The translations under genes and the position numbers were made by a program. Of a stretch of DNA of 40,542 bases, positions 31,895 to 40,542 are shown one piece after another. Each line of letters opens with the position of its first letter. Positions within the stretch are counted from its first letter, which is position 1. The stretch covers positions 1 through 40,542 of the forward strand of contig JADNRX010000464.1 in NCBI GenBank assembly GCA_015501595.1, given 5' to 3'. This DNA comes from Hymenopellis radicata. Lineage: Eukaryota; Basidiomycota; Agaricomycetes; Agaricales; Physalacriaceae. The notes under the pieces are model-generated. The model did no database searches and had not been told where the DNA came from. It saw only the letters and a list, made by a program, of their open reading frames with translations.

Positions 31895-32310
31895 GCCATA
31901 GGCATAGGATAACGAGATTCGTCCGAATTTGTGCTTTGTCGCGGTCAGGTCGCGGTCAAATCCTGAGTATGGGTCGTTAGACTAGAGGGAGTAAACCCCA
32001 AGGAGCGCACCTCAGGTAATGCCGCCGTCTCGACAGCTCGACTCTGCTTCTAAACCAACATTCTGACTCCATTCTTTACGTCTGCCTATTGTTCTTATCT
32101 AGCCATGCGTACGTGTCGGCCTGACCTTGGCAGCAGCAACAGCGTTCGCCCTCGGCCAGTGGGGCGTCCTTTTATTTTCATAAACAAGGAATGAGAACGC
32201 GTGTTGCCGATGAAGACAAGATGAAGACGTGGTGGTCGGCAAACCATGACCGGCATATGCCGGACTGCTTTATTTCCTTCCATCATCCATGACAGCGACA
32301 AACCTCTAGG
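31895..32310. repeat. Dispersed repeat R, copy R2
   Basis: Direct partial repeat of R1 at a distance of about 1.27 kb. Its last 100 bp (GACCGGCATATGCCGGA...CTTTATTTCC) also match R4 inverted. Confidence 0.55.
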
Positions 32311-32889
32311 AGCTCACAGCCTGGATCGCTTTTATCAGCTAGTACAGGAGCCCCGCCTCCGAAAGCCCGTGGGGACGCTGTGGTTCCTTTCTGTGCAATA
32401 TTTTGAGGATCGGACTAGCGCCAGGTTTCAGAGGATCATTGGATGAGTCACGCTACCGACGCGTTACACAGTTTTCCTTTGCATTTACCAGAATAATCAT
32501 AGGCCCCCGTGGATACAATTTATCGTGCGTTGCCGTTTCAACCGCCCAATATCATACGTCCAGGTCTGCAGCTTTCTTACCTCCAGTCAAGTTTCATCCT
32601 TTTCGTGTGCTTACATCTCGCGCTGGAACCAAATGCCAGAAACTACTGCGTCGCGGCGGCTCTCGGGATTATACATTTACACGAGAATCAATACGATTTG
32701 AGTTCTTTAAACAAATGTTGTGCTTCACTAGTACTTGGGAGCTCCTTCCTATACCCTACTCCGACGAGGAGAGTCGTCCTGTTGTCGACTGGCCTTCGGG
32801 CCGTCGCTAAAATATAATCAGACACGTCGAGGCGCAGTACTTGGAACACAAGCTGACCTTTCAGAACTGCGCACTCAGAACGTTCAACG

Positions 32890-33390
32890 CAACGATACCA
32901 GGGTTTACTTCCCTGTGTTATCAGCTTCCTGCAGCACTCGCGCTGTCGCCTTACCTCTCTTCGTTTGTGCTTCACGGAATGGGACGACGACTCGATGGGT
33001 GTGCTGTTGGGCCTCGTCCCGGATCTGGAGGAGCTGTGGTTCTCGTCTGGGGAGCTGCCGGGGCTTGACGACATGATGGCCGCGTTGACGCGCTGCCTGG
33101 TAGAGAAAAGTGAGTCGAGGCTGAAATATGCGCCTCGGCTGAAGACGCTGTGCATCCGCTTGTCTGGTACGGCGTCGGGGCCTCCGAAGTGGACATTCGT
33201 TAACGGGGCGTTTTTGGATGCGGTTGTTATGCGTGAGGAGCGGTGCGCTCAAGGCTGTGATGCTGCGCGGGGACCGCAAGCGTGTTGGGTCGCTCCCTCA
33301 TGTTGTCTCTCATGCTGATGATAGGAAGCGGTGGAAGAAGATGCGTAAGAGTGGTTTGCTTAATATGCGCTGCGTCCGACTGCTAGATTG
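32890..33390 (+). pseudogene. F-box protein remnant C4 (C-terminal part)
   Basis: Plus strand. IPGFTS, then CVISFLQHSRCRLTSLRL in another frame, MGVLLGLVPDLEEL, RLKYAPRLKTLCIRLS and PKWTFVNGAFLDAVVMREE match the C1 C-terminus closely. At least two frame changes (near 32915 and 33245) break it, and no F-box region is present upstream. It lies 450 bp before B2 in the same direction, the same order as C3 before B3. The 3' region to about 33480 resembles the C1 3' region. Confidence 0.75.
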
Positions 33391-33836
33391 AAGCTCTGTT
33401 ATGGTGACGTACTGATATGGAGATCTGTTATCGGGGTGTGTATATGTATGTATGTATGTACAGTGGTAGTAAAGTAATTTATGTTGTTCACGTCTCAGTA
33501 GCAGAGCAGAGCCTTGAGGTGCAGCCGCCAACTTGTGGAGTGTTTCTCATTCCTTTCCTTGTCTGGTTTTCCTATACTTACATTATACTTACCGGATTAT
33601 AGACTTCGTGGTTTCAGTAGAATACTGACTAGGTGACCTCGAATAGGCCTCTTCAGTGCACGGCTGTGTGGTGTCGAACGCCACAATCTGTCACGCTTAC
33701 ACGTCCCACGTGTCCGTGTCACAATCTAACAAGGCCAAATTCAAGGTTCGCCTTCTTTGTCGACTATCAAGGGCTCTATTCCGGACTGTGCTTGGTGACT
33801 GCGCGTATCAGGCTTCGAAATACATTCAATCCACTC

Positions 33837-35482
33837 ATGGTAAGAAACCCTCTTACTGTCGCCAGCGACGATTCGCTTACCTTCCCATCTCCCAGTTGCA
33901 CTGCGCGACGGGTACGCGTCCCGATGCACTTCAACACAGTCCAAACGCTCTTCCTACGGTCCCTGCTGCTTTAAAAAATACACTTTCATCTAACGACCCT
34001 CTATCCGCACGCGTCTCGACAACAAAATCGCCTCGCTGTCATCATTCTCGGATCTCGAAAAGACTATTACATTCCAACGACTGAAGGACGACCGCACCGT
34101 GTTGCAGGATCGTTCGCGGCAGGTTTTAGGCGCACTGTCTGCCATTCGAAGGTTTCCGAAGGAGGTTCTTCAGGAAATCTTTGTCAAGCTCATTCCCGAC
34201 GCTGGCTTTGAGGTTCTCGATCCTGAGCAAGGTGCTTGGGCTGTCAGCCGTGTCTGCAGCGGCTGGCGCTCCGCGTCACGACACCCTCATCTCTGGACGA
34301 CTTTCCGACTCATCACCTCCGAGAGATGCGCTTGTATCGGGGATGGCGGACCTGTTGCTCGTCTGGAAACCGCTCTGCGTTATAGTGGATCCTGCAAGTT
34401 GAATTTTCATGTCGAGTTCCAACACAATGATTGTGTGAGCAATATAAGCCGCGTACAGAACTTGTTGGACGTGTTGATGGCGCACTCGGAACGCTGGGCG
34501 CGCGTATCGTTGGTGCTTCCTAGCGAGCTAGGAATGCATTTGGTAGGCGTGCGAGGGAAGATGCCGGAGCTTAGGTGCTTGACATCTGTCGGGTGCGACC
34601 TGGAATACTTCTGGGAGCTTTGGGAGGGATGAGCTTCCTGTGATTCGTGCATTTGAGGTGGCCCCACAGCTGAGGCAAGTCTCAGTCGAAAACGCGCTCC
34701 TGTGCCTCAACTACCCGCTGTTGACATCCTTTACCTCAAAGTTCAACGCGGACTTCCCCCATCCTGTCTGTCCGCTCTTTGTCATCGGACACTGTATGGA
34801 TCTTGTTCATATGGATGCTTATGTTGGATTCATGCATGATGGCGATCTTGAAATCAGGACTCGCATCTCGAATACATCCCTTACGCGCCTCACTATCAAT
34901 GACCCCGCTCTGTTGGCCTCTCTGTCGCTTCCCGCGCTCTTATCCTTGGACATTGAAGACGCGAGCAACTTGTCATGTCTTCCTTTCATTCCTCCTTTCC
35001 TCGACGCATCGCAGTGTTCTCTTACCACGCTTTATTTTCGCAATTCGACGTTGTCTGGCGCTCCTCTCACAGACATCCTTTCACTCATCCCGTCTTTAAC
35101 AGATCTGGGAATTGGGTTTCACACTGATTCGGAGGCCGTGGCCCACGAAGTCCCGCGCGTAGATCGTGTGCTTGTTCAATTGATGAAGAATCTGTCGGAG
35201 GTAGTCGATGCACAGCGACATCGACTTGTTCCCAAGCTCAAGAATATCGAATTTGTTTCAGCCATTTCTCGGGTGGAGTGGAGATTTGTGGGCCCGGACC
35301 TAGTCGATATGCTGCGTTCTCGGAAGAAAACTCTGCGGCGGGCGTGGTTCCGGTGTGTAGCTTCTCATGTGGCGGGATTTTCCAACTTTGGTGATGCTAG
35401 TGTTGCTGCTTTTCGTGAGATGAAAGATGGGGGATTAGATATTGCTATTTGTGATTTGGATGGAGGAGGATCTTTACTCTAG
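33837..35482 (+). pseudogene. F-box/LRR-like protein B2, disrupted copy of B1
   Basis: ATG at 33837-33839 is followed by a 56-nt intron (33840-33895), as in B1. Relative to B1 three lesions are visible. A 52-bp deletion at 34007/34008 corresponds to 7392-7443 of the left arm. Two one-base losses in G runs (GGG at 34613-34615 and 34626-34628 where B1 has four) lie just before the LPVIRAFE motif. The F-box (RRFPKEVLQEIFVKL ... SRVCSGWRSASRHPHLW) and the LRR region (34640-35482) are each still open but in different frames. The C-terminus ends in GGGSLL, while B1 runs on for a few residues. Confidence 0.8.
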
Positions 35483-35999
35483 GAGTCTCTCACTCTGAAT
35501 GTAGAATGTACTTGCTGTCATGGTACTAATGAATATGTCTTTATTTTCTGTTCTCGTTGCTGCATGTATGGTTCTGAGAAGGGATTTGTCTGACTTCGGC
35601 AATGGTTAACTGGCAGGTCCTGTACGCGGGCGGCGGGAAATGTCGCAGAAAACTTAACGGACATACTTACTAGTGTGCAAGAAAGCCGTGAATTCAAGCT
35701 GTTACGAAAGGTCTAGTGTCAAGTTTAAGCCGAGAATACTCAGATCTTTTATAGGTTAACAGAGCAAAGAAACCGGCCGGAATTTGCCGTATACACTTGC
35801 TCTCTCACACCATCTACCGACTTGACAAGCGAAAGCAAAACACCGGCGTAAATCCAACAGACGAAATCCTCAAGTCTCGCGAATTGTCGTCAAAGCGTTT
35901 GGTGTGGGGAGAGCAGGACGAATTTGGCAAGATTCAAGGACAGTTTCAAAAGCTGCATCTTCCAGTTCGTCTACCTCTGGACGTCTGCCACCTGTCCCG

Positions 36000-36979
36000 A
36001 TGTCGCCAAAGTCGTCGTTATCAACTAAGGCTGGGAGTTCCACTAAGGCTTCTCGTGGACGTAGCAGCACGACGAGGACAACCCCCGGGAGGAGGCCAGG
36101 TCGCCATAGCACAAGCAAACCTACTAGGTGGCCTGCAGACGTCGGACCTTCACGTCGTGGCATACCGAGTTCACGGCTTGCACCCTTGTCGTCCCCAGAG
36201 CCCGTCGCGCGGTGGCCAGAGTCGGAGACGCCGGAGCCTGAGGACGATGCGATAATGCTGTTTGCAGATGAAGCGCAGGCGGTCAAGGCAATGCAAGTCT
36301 GCGTGATGGTTCCGCGGCTGAGCAAAGCAGAGAGAAACACATATTGGCCGCAGTCTTCCCTGTCTGGCCTGCACCGTTCTTCCTCGCCGTCTTTCGTACA
36401 ACGTTCTTCCTCGTCGCTCCCCGTCTCGTACCCGCAGCGCAAGGCGAAGTTTGTAGATCTCCAGTCAAAGATGATGGAGTACGACTTGGATGAGAGGGTG
36501 GTGTATGCTGGTCCGTCTACGAGTAAAGCTGGGCCTGGGGCGAAACCTCCTGCTGTAATCATTGATAATGACGAGGAGGAGGAAGCGGAAGTGGTAAGCG
36601 TCCCGGGCTTTGTCCTGATGTTATGCTAATCTAGGTTTCCGTCTAGGTACTCTTGTTAGAGATGGAGTCGATCAATGACGAGAATGGAGAGTCTCATGCC
36701 GATGTCGATGAGGGTGATGTTGATGCAGAAGCCAATACGGATACGGATGGGGAAGAGCCCAATGCACGAGGTAGAGGTACCATCGTCTCGAGATACCCCA
36801 CGCGCCCCGACGGAGAGGAAATCTACTGCCACCAGTGCCGGCTCAAGTCGCGGCTGGTGTATATGCATTGTCGCAGCTCCAAGTGTACACAGGGTCGGGG
36901 CAGGACACTCAAGGGCAGGATTTATTGCAAAAGGTGTATTGTTCGAGCTTTTGGCGTTTGGCTCGTCGACGTAGGCTAA
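36000..36979 (+). CDS. zf-4CXXC_R1-type protein, right copy, 3'-truncated
   Basis: Exon 1 is 36000-36593, the 53-nt intron (36594-36646) is GTAAGC...GTCTAG, and exon 2 is 36647-36979, giving about 308 residues. ATG 36000 is the first in-frame Met; the open frame extends upstream without one, so a 5' exon is possible. Low-complexity basic N-terminus, acidic stretch DNDEEEEAEV at the splice junction, acidic DVDEGDVDAEANTDTDGEE, then the first half of the zinc finger (YCHQC ... HCRSSKC ... YCKRC). The second half (CPGC, GICSCDHH) is missing: after CIVR the frame enters the oxidoreductase upstream sequence and stops within about ten residues. Related CDCA7-type proteins are chromatin-associated. 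This copy probably cannot form the complete finger. It complements the left copy, which has all exons but one base too few. Confidence 0.55.
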
Positions 36980-37257
36980 TTATACTGAGGAAGCGCAACC
37001 TGGGAAAGTCTGCGGAAAATTGTATCGCGGGAACCCCGGCTTCACATATTCCCCGGGAAGCACTGCCAGTGGCGCCCGCTTGCTTCCTTCTTCTCCTGGG
37101 CTGTCTTAACGCACGATTCTCAGGATCCCGCTCATCTCTCGCCCTCACTCCCCTCGCACCTTCCCCTCCCCTCGCTTTACCTGGCCGGCTAAACCCGTCC
37201 CAGAGATTTTACAACCTCTTCGCTCAAGCAGCCCAATAGCGTATTACTGCTTCTACC
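36960..37257 (+). promoter_or_regulatory. Upstream region of the oxidoreductase gene
   Basis: This stretch separates the zf-gene stop from the oxidoreductase ATG and is duplicated, inverted, at 2567-2872. It contains a long C/T-rich tract (about 37085-37190), a common feature of fungal promoters. No TATA box is obvious. Confidence 0.45.
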
Positions 37258-38519
37258 ATGGCGTCTCCCCCCATCAACGTCGGCCTCATCGGCTACGGAG
37301 GTTCTGCCAAATGCTTCAACCTTCCTTTCATTCTGCCCAACCCGGACCTGCGGGTGTGCGCCTTTCTACAGCGCGCGGCGGCTCCCGACCCTGCGTCTTC
37401 GCCCCGCCCTCCCGTCGGCACACACTGCACTATCGACTTCCCGTCCGCGACGCACCACCGCACCGCCGAGGCCTTTTTCGGGGACGATGAAATTGAGCTG
37501 GTGGTTATCTGTACACATGAGCATGGGGAATTTGTGCGCCGTGCGCTAGAGAGCGGGAAGCATGTCGTGGTGGAGAAGGCGTTTGTGAACACGAGCAAGG
37601 AGGCGGATGGCCTGATTCAGCTGGCAAGGGAGAAGGGGAGAGTGTTGACGGTCTATCAGAATCGGAGATTCGACAGTGACTTCCTCACGTTGCAGCATAT
37701 TGTGGAGAGCGGTGCGCTAGGTGAAATCAGGGACGCGCAGATGCATTTCGACTTCCGTATGCCGTCATGGGTCATGGGCTGGACGCAGAAAGAGTACGCG
37801 GCTGGTCAGGGGATGGCATTGGGGCTTGGTGAGAGTTTCCCCTCGTCTTGTGGCGACGGACATGCGCGACTAACTGTCACACTTGAGGCTCGCACACTGT
37901 TGACCAGGCCCTAGTTCTTTTCGGGCGCCCGGTGTCGGTGACAGGCTTTCTGAGGTCGAATCGTGGGGTGGATAGTGAGGTTGACGATACCTTTACCATC
38001 ATTCTACAATACGGAGGCGAGCAGAAGAACCTTACGGTCACGGTCAAGACAGCAATCGTAACTCACATGAAGGATAACCTCAAGTTCTTCGTTAGGGGAA
38101 CCGAGGGTACTTATCTCAAGGTGCTCAACCTGCTCCATTCCTCTTTCAATCAAGCTTGAACTTTTTGGTTTCACGTGCAGTTCGGAACAGACCCTCAAGA
38201 AGCCAAAGCCATAGCTGCCCCTTGCCAGCCTGCGTCGGATGCCGACTATGGACGCGAGGACGAGCGTATATGGGGGACACTATCGACAACGAAAGAATTC
38301 GACACCAAGAGTCAAGCCTTTGACGAGGAGAGCGGGCTGTACATTGGGAAGTATCCCAGCATGCTTGGCCGGTACAGGGGCTTGTACGAGAACGTTGTGG
38401 CTGCCATCCGGGGGACGGCTGAGCTCTATGTGAAGCCCGAGACGTCGAGGGACGGGTTGAGGATCTTGGAGCTGGCGAGAGAATCCCACGACACGGGGCG
38501 CATGGTGCCTTGGTCCTGA
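37258..38519 (+). CDS. Gfo/Idh/MocA-family NAD(P)-dependent oxidoreductase
   Basis: Exons are 37258-37828, 37888-38120 and 38181-38519. Introns of 59 nt (GTGAGA...TTGAG) and 60 nt (GTGCTC...GTGCAG) keep the frame, giving 380 residues, the usual family length. The N-terminal Rossmann fold begins VGLIGYGGSAKCFNLPFI. VVICTHEHGEFVRRALESGK and HVVVEKAF (in place of the common EKP) follow at residues about 83-115, then TVYQNRRFDSDF. After intron 1 the family's conserved histidine block appears as GLGSHTVDQALVLFGRP. The C-terminal substrate domain ends with ENVVAAIRGTAELYVKPE and the usual LELARESHDTGR tail. The enzymes oxidise or reduce sugars and related alcohols with NAD(P); the substrate cannot be predicted. 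It is a single-copy gene just outside the duplicated arm. Confidence 0.87.
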
Positions 38520-39360
38520 GGCTGAGAGGACTCGTTGCCTCCCTCTACCCAACCAGGCGATACTGGGGATGCAGGAATATGGAATAAAATTGAAATGCAG
38601 GAGGAAAGATGAGCGGGCTGACAGTAGTATGAAAAAATTGTATATTTAAGTTTTGGAAAATGTATGAACACAGACTTGTATAACTGGAGGCAGACTGGGT
38701 TAAGAGTTGGGCCAGAATGGTAAGTAAATAGTGGTCACCCGCCCATGAACAAGCATTGGCTGGGGTGCGGCTCCCGTTGTTCTACAGCTGACCGCCAACT
38801 GCCGGGGAAACCTCATCTCCATCGCCCCGGTCTCCCCTTTCGAAGGCGTCAAGCCGCTTCTAATCCTAGCTGCGTTGGCTCCATATGCCTCCATGGGAGG
38901 CGGCAGACCTCAAGACTATTTCTTCGCACTGTCAAGAATGCCTGGAACGGACCGTGTTCTTCAACTGCCACGACGGTCAAATACGCTGCATCGATCGCTC
39001 GCCAGTGGAAGCCTCTCGAAAACGTGCGTCTCAGAGTGGGTTGCATTGCGCACAGAGATCAGAGACTCTATGAATGATGTCGGTGCGTCCTTGAAGCTGT
39101 TGGCGGCGTATGTAGTGCCCGGCTCTTTGAGAGTACGCGTGAAGTGCATGAAGGTCGCCGTATGTCGGCTGTCACTCACGCCGCCGCTGCTAGCACTGGG
39201 TTGAAGGCTAATGCTATCTAGTACCAAGTACTATACATGGTGATCAACGCACGTCAGGTCAAACAGCTAGTTCAGGTATAAGTAGATTCAAGAAATTGGG
39301 TGCTGCCTATGTAGTGTACAAGTTGGACGAGTATGATCATATAAATACATAAAATGAGAG
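38520..39360. other. Region without a recognised gene
   Basis: Several short overlapping open frames exist on both strands at 38745-39227, but none has a recognisable domain or clear splice structure. It could be a decayed gene. Confidence 0.35.
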
Positions 39361-39890
39361 TTACTGTGGCTTAACAGGGATCACGTTCCAACATACCCAA
39401 TCCTCAGGAAGCGTAATACCAAAGTAAGGCTTTCCCTTAAAAGTACAGCTCGCCGTGAACCCGTTCCGCTTCTGCCTCGTCCCAAAGTCTGCTTCAACCT
39501 TGGGAGTGTAAAACGTCCACTTGAAAGCTGAAGCAACCGCCGTCTTATCGTAAAAGTCGATTATTAGCTCTTCGAGGTCAGGAACTAGAGTGAACGCCTT
39601 CGCTTCCTTATCCACATCTGCTAAAGCAGATGTCAACGACGACAAGGCCCCATCGACGTTCCCGTTAAACTCGTCATTAAGCCGTAGATACCCGAAGTGG
39701 ATCCGGAGTATTTTGAGAAGGGGTAGCAGTTTCAATATGTCCACGAGGCTGCCTACCGCGAAATCGCAGTTCAGAAGCGCGAGCTTCGTCAACGGAGGGT
39801 GGGAGAACCGGACGAGGTCGAAGATGGATTGAAGGTAGGGTGCGGCGGATCCCACAACCACATCAGGAAAAACCCAAACCCCTAAGTTAT
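39361..39890 (-). pseudogene. F-box/LRR-type protein, C-terminal fragment
   Basis: A minus-strand open frame (about 39890 to the stop at 39361) with leucine-rich spacing typical of the C-terminal half of basidiomycete F-box proteins: PYLQSIFDLVRFSHPPLTKLALLNC, LVDILKLLPLLKILRIHF and LVPDLEELIIDF. No F-box or start region was found upstream (a stop precedes at about 39900). It is not clearly assignable to subfamilies A-E. It could also be the last exon of a gene with unrecognised upstream exons. Confidence 0.5.
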
Positions 39891-40542
39891 GCCTCGCGGT
39901 TGACTATTCAAGACCAGGTTAGGTGTAACATTGAATAAATGTGTATACTTTCGCCTTATAATGCAGTTACTCATCATGATGCCTCATTACACATGTCCCT
40001 TGGCAGTTAGTTCTCATTATGCAGTTAATTGACTACTTGATACACTCAGGATGCATCGATTTTCCATCATTATTCTTGTCCTCTCAGGTGTGACAGCGGA
40101 CTTTCACAGGCAGTAGACAGTCATGAATGTAGGAAAACAATATCATTGGTAGGTAGTATTGGTGTAGTACGCAACAACAAGCGTGCTAAACTAAAGTACA
40201 AACAACAAACGCCTCGCCCTCGTCACTGGCATCGGAATCGAAATCATCCGAACCATATTACCTATGCCGTCGACCTTGCTATCGTATGCGGCGCGCTTGT
40301 TTCTATCCATGCTGATGAAAATCTTGCAGTCTGTTTCTTCGCAGAAGATCCTGCCGACTATGAACGGAACAATGGTTAAACCGGCTGGCGCGACATGGGG
40401 TGAACAGCATCTTACAGCCGAGTTAAGGGCACAGGGGTTGGCGGGTATTCAGGCGTTACGTGCCATCACGCTGTCCGTGCATCAAAATCTCGTTGCCACG
40501 ACTCAGGTAGCGCTTGTAACGACTTGCCCTCCCTGTGCAGCG
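39891..40542. other. Window end, unassigned; possible partial gene
   Basis: 39,891-40,300 is AT-rich without a gene. From ATG 40309 on the plus strand a frame stays open to the window end (78 codons; includes GATWGEQHLTAELRAQGLAG). It has no recognised domain, and a TTCTTCGCAG at about 40342 could be a splice acceptor, so it may be the beginning or an internal exon of a gene cut by the window. Confidence 0.3.

Larger units (their letters stand above)
27835..37260 (+). repeat. Right arm of large inverted duplication
   Basis: Plus-strand counterpart of the left arm. The order is A2, R1, (right-arm-specific block 30870-33545 with E1, R2, C4), B2, zf-4CXXC_R1 gene and oxidoreductase upstream region, ending at the oxidoreductase ATG. 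Relative to the left arm it lacks about 1.5 kb (2876-4388) that holds remnant E2 and the last zf exon. Confidence 0.85.

Noticed and set aside
35870..36562. Minus-strand 230-codon frame, also present on the plus strand at 4725-5447
   Set aside because: It is antisense to the zf-4CXXC_R1 exon and conserved only because the arms are duplicated; the sense strand carries the domain and splice sites.

Overview
The window looks like nuclear DNA of an Agaricomycete-type basidiomycete fungus. It has short GT-AG introns (about 48-83 nt), genes on both strands without operon structure, a local expansion of basidiomycete-type F-box/leucine-rich proteins, a DUF6699 protein, a GRF zinc-finger protein and a zf-4CXXC_R1 protein. 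No RNA gene, CRISPR array, telomere repeat or transposase gene is visible. Species cannot be named from the sequence alone.

Layout. 0.1-1.6 kb: GRF zinc-finger/Ser-Pro-rich protein (minus). 1.9-2.4 kb: 23-bp minisatellite. 2.56-11.0 kb: left arm of a large, diverged inverted duplication. Reading outward to inward it holds an orphan copy of an oxidoreductase promoter, F-box remnant E2, a zf-4CXXC_R1 gene, F-box gene B1, repeat R and F-box gene A1. 11.0-27.8 kb: spacer. It holds a frameshifted Vps62-like gene, the head-to-head F-box pair C1/C2, F-box B3 interrupted by a 111-bp palindromic MITE-like insertion, F-box remnants C3 and D, a 150-bp tandem repeat, a DUF6699 gene and a two-exon 'MGQYF' gene. 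27.8-37.26 kb: right arm with F-box A2, repeats R1/R2, remnants E1 and C4, F-box pseudogene B2 and a 3'-truncated zf-4CXXC_R1 gene, ending exactly at the ATG of an intact Gfo/Idh/MocA oxidoreductase (37.26-38.5 kb). 38.5-40.5 kb: an F-box C-terminal remnant and mostly unassigned sequence.

Working picture. The window is an F-box birth-and-death cluster with at least ten F-box loci in several subfamilies (A, B, C, D, E and unassigned). They were amplified by an outer inverted duplication (A-B-zf block), an inner inverted pair (C1/C2 with matching promoters) and reuse of a C-to-B tandem module (C3-B3 and C4-B2). A1, A2, B1 and C1 are open throughout; C2 is open except for a shifted C-terminus; B2, B3, C3, C4, D, E1 and E2 are broken. 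The two arms differ by substitutions, several single-base homopolymer differences and kilobase indels. They are therefore either an old duplication or two divergent haplotypes of a dikaryon joined by mistake, and this should be settled before the biology is trusted. F-box proteins are substrate receptors of SCF ubiquitin ligases; no substrate can be read from the sequence.
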